5,312 bases of DNA. Origin: Halanaerobiales bacterium (GTDB taxonomy: Bacteria; Bacillota; Halanaerobiia; Halanaerobiales; M55B127). A program made the position numbers and the translations under genes. Below the pieces are notes generated by a model. It saw only the letters and a list, made by a program, of their open reading frames with translations, ran no database searches and had not been told where the DNA came from. Positions 1-5,312 of the stretch are shown here, piece by piece. Each line of letters begins with the position of its first letter. Positions within the stretch are counted from its first letter, which is position 1. Location: positions 1 to 5,312 of the forward strand of contig JAIPEV010000138.1 in NCBI GenBank assembly GCA_021736965.1, written 5' to 3'.

Positions 1-179
1 TTGGGAGCTACTATTTGGGAAGCTGGTATTGAAAAATATCCTATTCCAGCTCCTATATCAAGCAAATCTATATTTTCGGATACTAACATATTTTTCAAAG
101 TTTCATGTGGGGGCATTTGCCTTTTTCTATCATCTGAATTAAGTTTATGCTTTTTTTCAGGATTAAACTTATAAGCCAT
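1..179 (-). CDS. Class I SAM-dependent methyltransferase, N-terminal part (runs off left edge)
   Basis: The frame opens with ATG at 179 and stays open through position 1, giving 59 residues. The start follows GAGGTGA (192-186) by 6 nt, a good ribosome site. Around residues 40-49 the translation reads LLDIGAGIGYFSIPA, the glycine-rich motif I that holds S-adenosylmethionine in Rossmann-fold methyltransferases. Upstream, the PPHETLKNML stretch (residues 23-32) resembles the lead-in PPxETL seen in many methyltransferase type 11/UbiE-like proteins of Firmicutes. The substrate cannot be told because the rest of the domain lies outside the window. The gene begins 39 nt after the terminator stem at 238-225 and has no clear promoter of its own, so it may depend on readthrough or on a weak promoter I cannot see. 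Membership of the fold is fairly sure; the exact function is unknown. Confidence 0.8.
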   Translation of the reverse strand, partial: MAYKFNPEKKHKLNSDDRKRQMPPHETLKNMLVSENIDLLDIGAGIGYFSIPASQIVAP

Positions 180-217
180 GACTTCTCACCTCTTTAGCCA
201 AATAATTTTTCTTAAAT

Positions 218-238
218 AAAAAAAGCCCTGCTAAGGGC
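218..238 (-). terminator. Intrinsic terminator after the secreted acidic protein gene
   Basis: On the minus strand a GCCCT/AGGGC stem (238-234 with 229-225) closes a four-base loop and is followed directly by seven T residues (224-218). It begins 16 nt past the stop codon of the gene ending at 255, the expected place for a Rho-independent terminator. The stem is short (5 bp) but G+C-rich against an AT-rich background. Because the methyltransferase gene starts only 39 nt beyond the stem, partial readthrough is plausible. Confidence 0.82.
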
Positions 239-254
239 CAATATATTTTAAATT

Positions 255-779
255 TTAATACCCACCATTACCCTTGTTTTCAGCGCTATCATTTTTACCT
301 TGATCTCCGGATTCTCCACCCTTGTTTTGTTGAGTTTGTTCCTTTTTCTCTTTAGCTTCCTTTATCTTGTTTTTTGCTTCTTCTGGAACAATATCTTCTC
401 TATTGTTTATTATAAAATTTTGAATTCTATTTGTTAATTGTTCTCCTGTCCATTCTGTGTTTTCATTTTTAAATCCTTTTATAGAGGATGAAAGATTTTG
501 ACCAAAGTTTTCGCTTTCTGTATCTTCCTCTTCTTCATCCATTTGTAGATCATTTATGATAGCATCCATTTTCTCTTCATCAATTACATCTGCCTCTTTT
601 AAATTACCTAATACAGTTTTCAATGCTTCTAACTCTTCTTGAGTAAGATAATCCAAATTATATTCCTCTAGATTCAATTCATCTGTTTCATGTTCATCAG
701 CTTGCACCAAAGTTATAGGGACTAATAATAAGACTAGCACCAATGTCAAAGACAATATTTTAACTTTACTGTTTAACAC
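255..779 (-). CDS. Secreted acidic protein of unknown function
   Basis: This 174-residue protein is not one I recognise. It starts with GTG at 779; AGGGGG (794-789) lies 9 nt upstream and supports that start. Residues 5-27 form a signal peptide: Lys at 5 and 7, a long Leu/Val core, then V-Q-A before Asp28, a good signal peptidase I site with no lipobox Cys, so the mature protein should be exported and soluble. The mature chain has no Cys. Residues 28-90 are highly acidic and include DEEEEDTESE at 81-90. Residues about 37-79 look helical (TQEELEALKTVLGNL and similar). Residues 92-145 are mixed and contain the only Trp (110). The C-terminal 30 residues are Lys-, Gln-, Gly- and Asn-rich and probably disordered. 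It lies 21 nt after the 77-residue gene, so the two are probably co-transcribed. A role in cation binding or envelope chemistry would be speculation from composition alone. Confidence 0.82.
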   Translation of the reverse strand: MLNSKVKILSLTLVLVLLLVPITLVQADEHETDELNLEEYNLDYLTQEELEALKTVLGNLKEADVIDEEKMDAIINDLQMDEEEEDTESENFGQNLSSSIKGFKNENTEWTGEQLTNRIQNFIINNREDIVPEEAKNKIKEAKEKKEQTQQNKGGESGDQGKNDSAENKGNGGY

Positions 780-800
780 TTTGCTTTTCCCCCTGATTTT

Positions 801-1034
801 TTATATTTTCTTTAAAAATTTTTTAACCTGTCTATCCCATTCCCGGGTTTGAATCTCTACTACAGATTTATTATTATCTTTACAACAAGTGATTTTTACA
901 TGGCCTCCACCACCACTGTAGCTTACACATTCTCCTTCTTTATTTCCTTCTAAACCTAAATCAGTTTCAAAAAAATCATTTGCTGTATCAAAAATATCTT
1001 TACATTCTTTTTTGGTTTTACGTTCATAGACCAT
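801..1034 (-). CDS. Small conserved-looking cytoplasmic protein of unknown function (77 aa)
   Basis: I do not recognise this 77-residue protein. The ATG at 1034 is preceded 7 nt upstream by a perfect AAGGAGGT (1049-1042), the strongest ribosome site in the window, which argues that it is a real, well-translated gene. There is no signal peptide or membrane segment. It has an N-terminal Lys-rich helix-like part (residues 1-25), a glycine loop SGGGGH (40-45), two likely beta strands (HVKITC and KSVVEIQTR) and a C-terminal basic helix with a WDRQVKKFL pattern. That suggests a compact alpha/beta fold. Cysteines are at 11, 36, 50 and 51, with His45 nearby; metal or redox chemistry is possible but unproven. 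It is the first gene of a pair with the secreted protein 21 nt downstream, and it starts 121 nt after the iron-importer ATPase gene ends. Confidence 0.78.
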   Translation of the reverse strand: MVYERKTKKECKDIFDTANDFFETDLGLEGNKEGECVSYSGGGGHVKITCCKDNNKSVVEIQTREWDRQVKKFLKKI

Positions 1035-1081
1035 AATGAAGACCTCCTTCTTTTTTTAAGAGGTACTTTTCAGTTTTCTTA

Positions 1082-1109
1082 ATTATACTATAACTCATTT
1101 AAACATCTA
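1082..1109 (-). promoter_or_regulatory. Possible promoter for the two small genes
   Basis: On the minus strand a perfect TATAAT (1087-1082) lies 47 nt before the ATG of the 77-residue gene. The best -35 at legal spacing is TAGATG (1109-1104), 16 nt upstream, which matches TTGACA at only three positions. The stretch is very AT-rich, so a chance -10 match is likely enough that this stays tentative. Confidence 0.4.
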
Positions 1110-1112
1110 TTT

Positions 1113-1129
1113 ATGTAAATAAATTACAT
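1113..1129. repeat. AT-rich inverted repeat ATGTAA-N5-TTACAT
   Basis: A perfect 6-bp inverted repeat (1113-1118 and 1124-1129) with a 5-base centre lies between the ATPase gene's stop and the start of the 77-residue gene, 26 nt upstream of the candidate -10. A further TGTAAT copy lies at 1145-1150. It could be an operator for the small gene pair, or a weak hairpin after the importer operon. As a terminator it is poor: the stem is nearly all A-T and no T run follows on the minus strand. Confidence 0.35.
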
Positions 1130-1155
1130 TTTTATAAATTTAATTGTAATAATAA

Positions 1156-1872
1156 TCATAAAAGAATACTTTCGGCATAAATCGATTCTGGATTCGAAAT
1201 TAACTTCTCTGGATTTCCTTTTTGTACAATTTTCCCCTCTTTCAAAACAATAAGTTGATCAGCAAGTTTTAAAGCATCTAGTTTATCATGAGAAACAATT
1301 ATAGTAGTAATACCAATTTTACTAATAATTTCTTTTAAACTATCCCTAATATTGTTTTTTAAATTAGTATCTAAGTTACTAAAAGGTTCATCCAATAGTA
1401 ATATTTTGGGCTCAGTTACAAGAGCTCTAGCGAGTGCAGTACGCTGCTGTTGACCACCACTTAATTGATGGGGATATTTACCACTATGATCAACTAGTTC
1501 AACTAAATTTAAAGTTTCCATTACCATTTCATTTCTTTTTCTTTTTGATAAATGATTTATACCAAAACTAATATTTTCAAAAACTGTCATATGGGGGAAT
1601 AAAGCGTAATCCTGGAAAACCATACCCACTTCCCTTTTTTCAGGTGGGACAAAAGTATTTTCATTATTCATTATTTTATTACCAATTACAATTACCCCTT
1701 TTTCAGGTTTTTCCAAACCTGCCAATAACCTCAAAATTGTACTCTTTCCACTTCCACTCTCACCCAATATACTAAGCGTTTGACCTTTATGTATATTTAG
1801 ATCAAAGTCTTTTAATATAGTATCATTATTTTTATCATAATAAAAATCTATATCTTTCATAGTTACAAACAT
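1156..1872 (-). CDS. fbpC: Ferric-iron ABC importer, ATP-binding subunit
   Basis: This is the cytoplasmic ATPase that powers the importer encoded just upstream. All ABC motifs are intact: Walker A GESGSGKST (residues 37-45), Q-loop Gln87 in VFQDYALFPH, signature LSGGQ (137-141), Walker B ILLLDEP (157-163), D-loop SNLD (165-168) and H-loop His195. At 238 residues it is a minimal nucleotide-binding domain. Many FbpC/PotA/MalK-type ATPases run to about 350 residues with a C-terminal TOBE-like regulatory domain, which is absent here. ATG at 1872 is chosen because GGAAGG (1884-1879) lies 6 nt upstream; Met5 (1860) is a weaker alternative. Only 3 nt separate it from the permease stop, and its ribosome site lies inside the permease's last codons, so translation is probably coupled. 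ThiQ of the thiamine importer has a similar length, but the neighbouring binding protein points to iron. Confidence 0.93.
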   Translation of the reverse strand: MFVTMKDIDFYYDKNNDTILKDFDLNIHKGQTLSILGESGSGKSTILRLLAGLEKPEKGVIVIGNKIMNNENTFVPPEKREVGMVFQDYALFPHMTVFENISFGINHLSKRKRNEMVMETLNLVELVDHSGKYPHQLSGGQQQRTALARALVTEPKILLLDEPFSNLDTNLKNNIRDSLKEIISKIGITTIIVSHDKLDALKLADQLIVLKEGKIVQKGNPEKLISNPESIYAESILL

Positions 1873-1875
1873 GAT

Positions 1876-3495
1876 TTACCTTCCTTTCCTTTTAATATTG
1901 GTTAAGGAATACACTAAGATCACACTAATAGATATCAAAATTAAAGATAATATTGCTGACTCATGAATCATTTCATCATTAGCATATTCAAAAGCTCTTG
2001 TTGCTAACGTATTAAAATTAAATGGTCTTAATATTAATGTTAAGGGTAGTTCTTTTAATATTTCTATAGATACTAATAAAAAACCACTCATTAAAGCAGG
2101 TTTCATCATTGGTAAGTCAACTTTAAAAAATGTTTTAGTAATACCGTTTCCTAGTGTTCTTGAAGCTTCATGAAAATCAGTTCCGATTTTATTAAATCCA
2201 GATTCAACTGAATTAAATCCAACTGCTAAAAATCTAATTAAATAAGCAAAAATCAACATGAATATACTTGAACTTAATAGCAGTATATTATTTTGTCCTG
2301 TTAAAAATTGTATACCATTATCCATTTTCAAGAAAAATATCATAACACCAACTGCTATTACTGCCCCTGGAATTGAATATCCTAAAACAGCTATTCTAGC
2401 ATAATTCTTAGTTAAAATATTTTCCTTTATTCTTACTGTATTTGCAATAACCACTGCTGATACTAAAATGATAAAAGCTCCTATTAAACTTACACCAATC
2501 GAATTAAGTACAGTTTTGATAATATTCATATTTACAATTTTCCCATAACTAATTATACTCCAGTATATAAGCTGTAATACTGGTATAATAAAACCTAAAG
2601 AGAGTACTATAAAAGCATATGAGAACATTAACCAGTTTTTCCAACCTGAAAGCTTTTTTGCCTTTAAAGGTTTCACTTTTGTAGTACTATAACTATATTG
2701 TTTACCACCTCTAGACAATCTTTCCAATAATAAAACTATAAAAACAAAACCCATTAAATAAACAGACAATCTAATAGCGGAATTAATATCTCCTAGAGAA
2801 AACCAAGTTTGAAATATTGAAGTACTAAACGTTGAAATGCCAAAATATTTCACAACTCCATAATCATTTAATACTTCTAAAACTACTAAAGTAGTACCAG
2901 CCACATAAGCACCTCTACTGATTGGTAGAATGATTCTAAAAAATATATCTACTGGGCTTTTACCTAGTGTTTTTGATACTTCTACTAGAGAAGCAGATTG
3001 TTTTTGTAAAAAAGCATGTGTGATTAAAAACACATATGGATATAAGAAAATTGTATATATAAATACTGCCCCACTTAAAGACATAATATCAAAATAAGAT
3101 TGATTTAAAACTAAGTCAAAATTATTTCTTAAAAAAGTCTGTATAATACCTGTATAGTTTAATAAACCTACATAAGTATAACTACCAATATATGGGGGTA
3201 CAGCTAATGGTAAAATTAAGCCCCATTTAAAGAAATTACTGAATTTGAAATCATAAGCATTAACAAACCAGGCCAGACTAACTCCGATTATTATACTGAA
3301 TAATCCTGTGAAAAAAACTAATATTGCTGAATTAAAGACATAGTCTTTTAATAAGTACTTCCTGATATGTAACCAAGTATCACTAATCGGATTAAATAAT
3401 CCCATTAATATAAATATACTGGGCATTAAAATTAATACAATTATAAAAAAACTTATCACAGACCATTTATTTGTAAAACCAATTTTTTTAAACAT
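1876..3495 (-). CDS. fbpB: Ferric-iron ABC importer, two-domain permease
   Basis: This inner-membrane subunit forms the translocation path for iron delivered by the binding protein. The 539-residue chain is an internally duplicated permease of the FbpB/SfuB/ThiP type, with about twelve hydrophobic segments (roughly residues 11-33, 55-78, 90-112, 140-163, 195-215, 240-258, 288-313, 330-352, 367-390, 403-427, 468-490 and 514-533). Each half carries a binding-protein-dependent EAA loop that docks on the ATPase: EVSKTLGKSP...LP (172-191) and EASRTLGNG...LP (443-462). Having both loops in one chain explains why there is only one permease gene. ATG at 3495 has AAGGAG (3509-3504) 8 nt upstream. It lies 62 nt after the binding-protein gene, with a hairpin in the gap, and 3 nt before the ATPase gene. 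Length alone would also fit ThiP; iron is inferred from the neighbours. Confidence 0.93.
   Translation of the reverse strand: MFKKIGFTNKWSVISFFIIVLILMPSIFILMGLFNPISDTWLHIRKYLLKDYVFNSAILVFFTGLFSIIIGVSLAWFVNAYDFKFSNFFKWGLILPLAVPPYIGSYTYVGLLNYTGIIQTFLRNNFDLVLNQSYFDIMSLSGAVFIYTIFLYPYVFLITHAFLQKQSASLVEVSKTLGKSPVDIFFRIILPISRGAYVAGTTLVVLEVLNDYGVVKYFGISTFSTSIFQTWFSLGDINSAIRLSVYLMGFVFIVLLLERLSRGGKQYSYSTTKVKPLKAKKLSGWKNWLMFSYAFIVLSLGFIIPVLQLIYWSIISYGKIVNMNIIKTVLNSIGVSLIGAFIILVSAVVIANTVRIKENILTKNYARIAVLGYSIPGAVIAVGVMIFFLKMDNGIQFLTGQNNILLLSSSIFMLIFAYLIRFLAVGFNSVESGFNKIGTDFHEASRTLGNGITKTFFKVDLPMMKPALMSGFLLVSIEILKELPLTLILRPFNFNTLATRAFEYANDEMIHESAILSLILISISVILVYSLTNIKRKGR
1879..1884 (-). promoter_or_regulatory. 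Ribosome site of the ATPase gene inside the permease gene's 3' end
   Basis: On the minus strand GGAAGG forms the last two sense codons of the permease (Gly-Arg) and also sits 6 nt before the ATPase ATG at 1872. Ribosomes finishing the permease would stop within reach of the next start, which suits translational coupling and matched amounts of the two subunits. Confidence 0.75.
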
Positions 3496-3517
3496 AAATT
3501 ATTCTCCTTAAGTATTA

Positions 3518-3547
3518 AATAGGACAGTTTTTAGTCACTGCCCTATT
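3518..3547 (-). other. Intercistronic hairpin between binding-protein and permease genes
   Basis: In the 62-nt gap an 11-bp stem (AATAGGGCAGT pairing with ACTGTCCTATT, with one G-U pair) closes an 8-base loop. It starts 10 nt after the binding-protein stop and ends 8 nt before the permease ribosome site. What follows is TTAATA rather than a long T run, so full termination is unlikely. In many ABC importer operons a hairpin here protects the upstream message or causes partial termination, so that the binding protein is made in excess of the membrane parts. That is the likely role, inferred from position. Confidence 0.7.
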
Positions 3548-3557
3548 ATTAAACACT

Positions 3558-4589
3558 TTATTTCCAACCAACTCTATTAAATATCATGTAAGCCTTTGTA
3601 TTATTTTCTCCTAGTTTTGAAAGATTAATATCTTGAGATTCAAATTCTCCCCAAGAACTGAGTAATTCAGATGGTTCTACATTAGGATTAACTGGATACT
3701 CATAATTTGCTTTAGCGAACATTTCTTGTGCTTCAACCGAACTAAAATATTCCATTAATTTAATCGCATTCTCTTTGTTTTTTGCATATTTAGTTAAACC
3801 AATACCACTAACATTAATATGAGTTCCTGTAGTTTCTTGGCTTGGAAAAAATATTTCAAGTTGTTTTGCTACCTTTACTTCTTCTGGGTTAGATGAATTA
3901 AGCATTTTTCCTAGATAATAGGTATTCATTATAGCTATATCACCTTCACCAGAAGCTATGGCAGTAGCCTGAGCTCTATCATTTCCCTGTGGTTTTCTGG
4001 CCATGTTGTCTACAACACCTGCAGCCCACTCAGTTGCCCACTCTTCACCATGTATTGCAATTAAGGAAGCTAAAAGAGATTGATTATAGATATTTGAAGA
4101 AGACCTAACAAGAATTCTATCTTCCCATTTTTCATCTGTTAAGTCTCCATAAGTAGATAATTCAGACGGATCTACTCTATCCTTTGAATAAACAATAACT
4201 CTTCCTCTAACTGTTAATCCAAACCAATAATTCTCTGTATCTCTTAGATTTTTAGGAATATTATTAAATAAAGTTTCATTTTCTACTGGTTGTAATAGAC
4301 CTTTGGTTTTTGCCCTATGTAGCCTACCAGCATCAGCAGTTATTAAAAGATCTGCAGAAGTACTTTCTCCTTCACGAATAATTTTTTCAATTAATTCGTC
4401 TGAACCTCCTTTTAATACGTTAACCTGTATCCCTGTTTGTTCTTCAAATTTATCCAGGAGTAATTTGTCAGTATCATAATGTCTATTGGTATACAGATTT
4501 ACCTCTCCCTCGGCTCCAATAACTATTGATGAAAATGCGAAAACTAATACAACTATTAATAAAATGTTTCTTTTGTTTAAATATTTCAT
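3558..4589 (-). CDS. fbpA: Periplasmic ferric-iron-binding protein (FutA/FbpA family)
   Basis: This 343-residue protein captures Fe3+ outside the inner membrane and hands it to the permease. Residues 1-26 are a signal peptide (Lys/Arg at 2, 6 and 7, hydrophobic core 9-24, cleavage after I-G-A before Glu27). The mature part opens with VNLYTNRHYDTD, typical of FutA-like proteins. The expected iron-ligand pattern is visible: His37-Tyr38, Tyr168 in SSSNIYNQS, and the Tyr224-Tyr225 pair in MNTYYLGK. The WFGLTVRGRVIVY strand (122-134) and the C-terminal FNRVGWK are also family hallmarks. There is no lipobox Cys, so it is probably a free periplasmic protein, which suggests a diderm cell. ATG at 4589 has AAGGAG (4605-4600) 10 nt upstream. 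It is the first gene of the operon, behind a consensus promoter and Fur box. Iron as substrate is strongly supported by these ligands; no ligand has been tested. Confidence 0.95.
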   Translation of the reverse strand: MKYLNKRNILLIVVLVFAFSSIVIGAEGEVNLYTNRHYDTDKLLLDKFEEQTGIQVNVLKGGSDELIEKIIREGESTSADLLITADAGRLHRAKTKGLLQPVENETLFNNIPKNLRDTENYWFGLTVRGRVIVYSKDRVDPSELSTYGDLTDEKWEDRILVRSSSNIYNQSLLASLIAIHGEEWATEWAAGVVDNMARKPQGNDRAQATAIASGEGDIAIMNTYYLGKMLNSSNPEEVKVAKQLEIFFPSQETTGTHINVSGIGLTKYAKNKENAIKLMEYFSSVEAQEMFAKANYEYPVNPNVEPSELLSSWGEFESQDINLSKLGENNTKAYMIFNRVGWK

Positions 4590-4607
4590 TAAATAATCTC
4601 TCCTTTT

Positions 4608-4627
4608 TGATAATGATTTTCATTTGC
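4608..4627 (-). promoter_or_regulatory. Fur box over the operon's start site
   Basis: On the minus strand TGAAAATCATTATCA (4622-4608) matches the 7-1-7 Fur consensus TGATAATNATTATCA at all but one defined position. The longer form GCAAATGAAAATCATTATC (4627-4609) matches the classic 19-bp E. coli Fur box at 16 of 19 positions. It begins 7 nt past the -10 box, so it should cover about +1 to +20 and reach to just before the ribosome site. Bound Fe2+-Fur would block transcription when iron is ample. A related metalloregulator such as PerR, MntR or Zur cannot be excluded from sequence alone, but the iron importer downstream makes Fur by far the best fit. Confidence 0.9.
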
Positions 4628-4634
4628 AATCCCT

Positions 4635-4663
4635 ATTATATTTAAACCTACCGTTTTTGTCAA
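4635..4663 (-). promoter_or_regulatory. Consensus sigma-A promoter of the iron-importer operon
   Basis: On the minus strand a perfect TTGACA (4663-4658) and a perfect TATAAT (4640-4635) are separated by exactly 17 nt. Transcription should start near 4628, giving a leader of about 39 nt. The sequence just upstream of the -35 is AT-rich (it includes the T run of the preceding terminator) and could act as an UP element. Such an ideal promoter implies strong expression whenever the adjacent Fur site is empty. Confidence 0.93.
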
Positions 4664-4671
4664 GTTTAAAT

Positions 4672-4705
4672 AAAAAAAGAGATGACCCTTAAATAGGACC
4701 ATCTC
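4672..4705 (-). terminator. Intrinsic terminator after the KAS III-family gene
   Basis: On the minus strand a 10-bp stem (GAGATGGTCC with GGGTCATCTC, including two G-U pairs) closes the loop TATTTAA and runs into seven T residues (4678-4672). It begins 33 nt past the stop codon at 4739 and ends 8 nt before the -35 of the iron operon, which cleanly separates the two transcription units. Confidence 0.92.
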
Positions 4706-4738
4706 ATGAATATTGTCGTTATTTGAATAAATTTGGTG

Positions 4739-5312
4739 TTAAACTCTTAATAACATTGTTGCCATTGTATATCCTACTCCAGAAGCAGTTAGGCAAACTA
4801 AATCACCTTCATTTACCTCACCTTTTTCTAAAGCATCATTTAAAGCCATAATAATACAAGCATTGCCGGTATAACCATATCTATCCATTATATTGTGGGT
4901 TTTTTCCATTTCAATACCTAAATTTTTACAAGTTAATGCAATAGCAGACTTATTAATTTGTGTGAATATAAATTTATCAACTTCTTCAAGTTCATAGTCA
5001 CTTTTATCAAGCATTTTTTCAATAATTACTGGCCACAATTCAGGGTTACGGTTCATCAATTCACCTTTCCAAAATGTTAAGTTTGGAGGTACGTCTCCCT
5101 CACCTTTTACATTTTCAACAGTCGCAGGAAATCTTGTTCCTCCAACATATACACCTAACGTCATCCATTGGTCACCATTACCAATGAAGTGTGAAGATAA
5201 AATACCTTTATCTGAGTCATCCTTTTGATAAATAGCAGCCCCTGCTCCATCGGAGAAAACACAGAAAAATTTACCTTTTTCCATATCAGCAAATTTGGTC
5301 ATATTGTAAGCT
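4739..5312 (-). CDS. Ketoacyl-ACP synthase III-family protein, C-terminal part (5' end outside window)
   Basis: The frame is open from the right edge to TAA at 4739. Met at 5302 is internal, since Ala-Tyr-Asn precede it in frame and the visible 190 residues match only the C-terminal part of a protein of about 330. Numbered from that Met, FSDGAGAAIY (16-25) is the FGDGAGA-like turn of FabH-type enzymes; YGYTGNAC (142-149) matches the conserved YGNTSAAS loop; and ASGVGYTMATMLLR (173-186) is the usual C-terminal Gly-rich strand. Classic FabH uses a Cys in the N-terminal half (not visible here), His in HQAN and Asn in YGNT. Here these read FTQIN (Thr114) and YGYT (Tyr144), so normal decarboxylative condensation is doubtful. 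It may be an acyltransferase-like or otherwise divergent KAS III. A His (136) just before the loop could stand in, which is speculative. I assign no pathway. Confidence 0.88.
   Translation of the reverse strand, partial: AYNMTKFADMEKGKFFCVFSDGAGAAIYQKDDSDKGILSSHFIGNGDQWMTLGVYVGGTRFPATVENVKGEGDVPPNLTFWKGELMNRNPELWPVIIEKMLDKSDYELEEVDKFIFTQINKSAIALTCKNLGIEMEKTHNIMDRYGYTGNACIIMALNDALEKGEVNEGDLVCLTASGVGYTMATMLLRV

Noticed and set aside
180..254. Riboswitch or attenuator before the methyltransferase gene
   Set aside because: The only structure is a short simple hairpin with a T run right after the preceding gene's stop. There is no room for an aptamer or an alternative antiterminator, so an ordinary terminator explains it.
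1144..1158. Second possible Fur box at the end of the ATPase gene
   Set aside because: It matches the 15-bp consensus at about 12 positions, but the region is almost all A and T, so such a match is expected by chance. It also lies far from the candidate -10 of the next gene.
1156..4589. Thiamine importer (ThiB-ThiP-ThiQ) as an alternative identity
   Set aside because: The three protein lengths fit, but the binding protein has the FutA-type His-Tyr, Tyr and Tyr-Tyr iron ligands and the FNRVGWK ending. The promoter carries a Fur box, and there is no thiamine riboswitch in the short leader.
3515..4699. Repeated 11-mer TTAAATAGGAC at 3515-3525 and 4689-4699
   Set aside because: One copy lies in a stem arm and the other mainly in a loop, so they do not play the same structural role. 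In AT-rich sequence a single 11-base match is weak evidence for a real repeat.
5300..5302. ATG at 5302 as the true start of the KAS III-family gene
   Set aside because: The frame is open upstream to the window edge, no ribosome site precedes this codon, and the visible protein aligns only with the C-terminal part of the family. It is an internal Met.

Overview
The window is an AT-rich stretch in which every gene I can support lies on the minus strand, so transcription runs from high to low coordinates. Strong Shine-Dalgarno sites (for example AAGGAGGT before the gene starting at 1034) and the low G+C suggest a Firmicutes-type bacterium. The iron-binding protein has a cleavable signal peptide but no lipobox cysteine. 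Monoderm Firmicutes normally anchor such proteins as lipoproteins, so a diderm Firmicute such as a member of the Halanaerobiales is a reasonable guess. This is inference, not proof.

In order of transcription: (1) 5312-4739 is the C-terminal part of a ketoacyl-ACP synthase III-family gene whose 5' end lies outside the window; it ends at a clear intrinsic terminator (4705-4672). (2) A consensus sigma-A promoter (TTGACA, 17 nt, TATAAT; 4663-4635) is followed at once by a Fur box (4627-4608). It drives a ferric-iron ABC importer operon: substrate-binding protein (4589-3558), two-domain permease (3495-1876) and ATPase (1872-1156). A hairpin sits between the first two genes, and the last two are translationally coupled, with 3 nt between them. 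(3) Two unrecognised small genes follow 21 nt apart: a 77-residue Cys-containing protein (1034-801) and a 174-residue secreted acidic protein (779-255, GTG start). They end at an intrinsic terminator (238-218). (4) At the left edge is the N-terminal part of a class I SAM-dependent methyltransferase (179-1), cut by the window.

The central biology is ordinary and well supported. When iron is replete, Fe2+-Fur should sit over the start site of the importer operon and silence it. When iron is scarce, the periplasmic protein would deliver Fe3+ to the permease/ATPase pair. The least explained parts are the two small genes downstream of the operon, which may be read partly by readthrough, and the KAS III homologue, which lacks the usual His and Asn of the family. 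I see no CRISPR array, mobile element, tRNA or rRNA, and no convincing evidence of an undescribed system.
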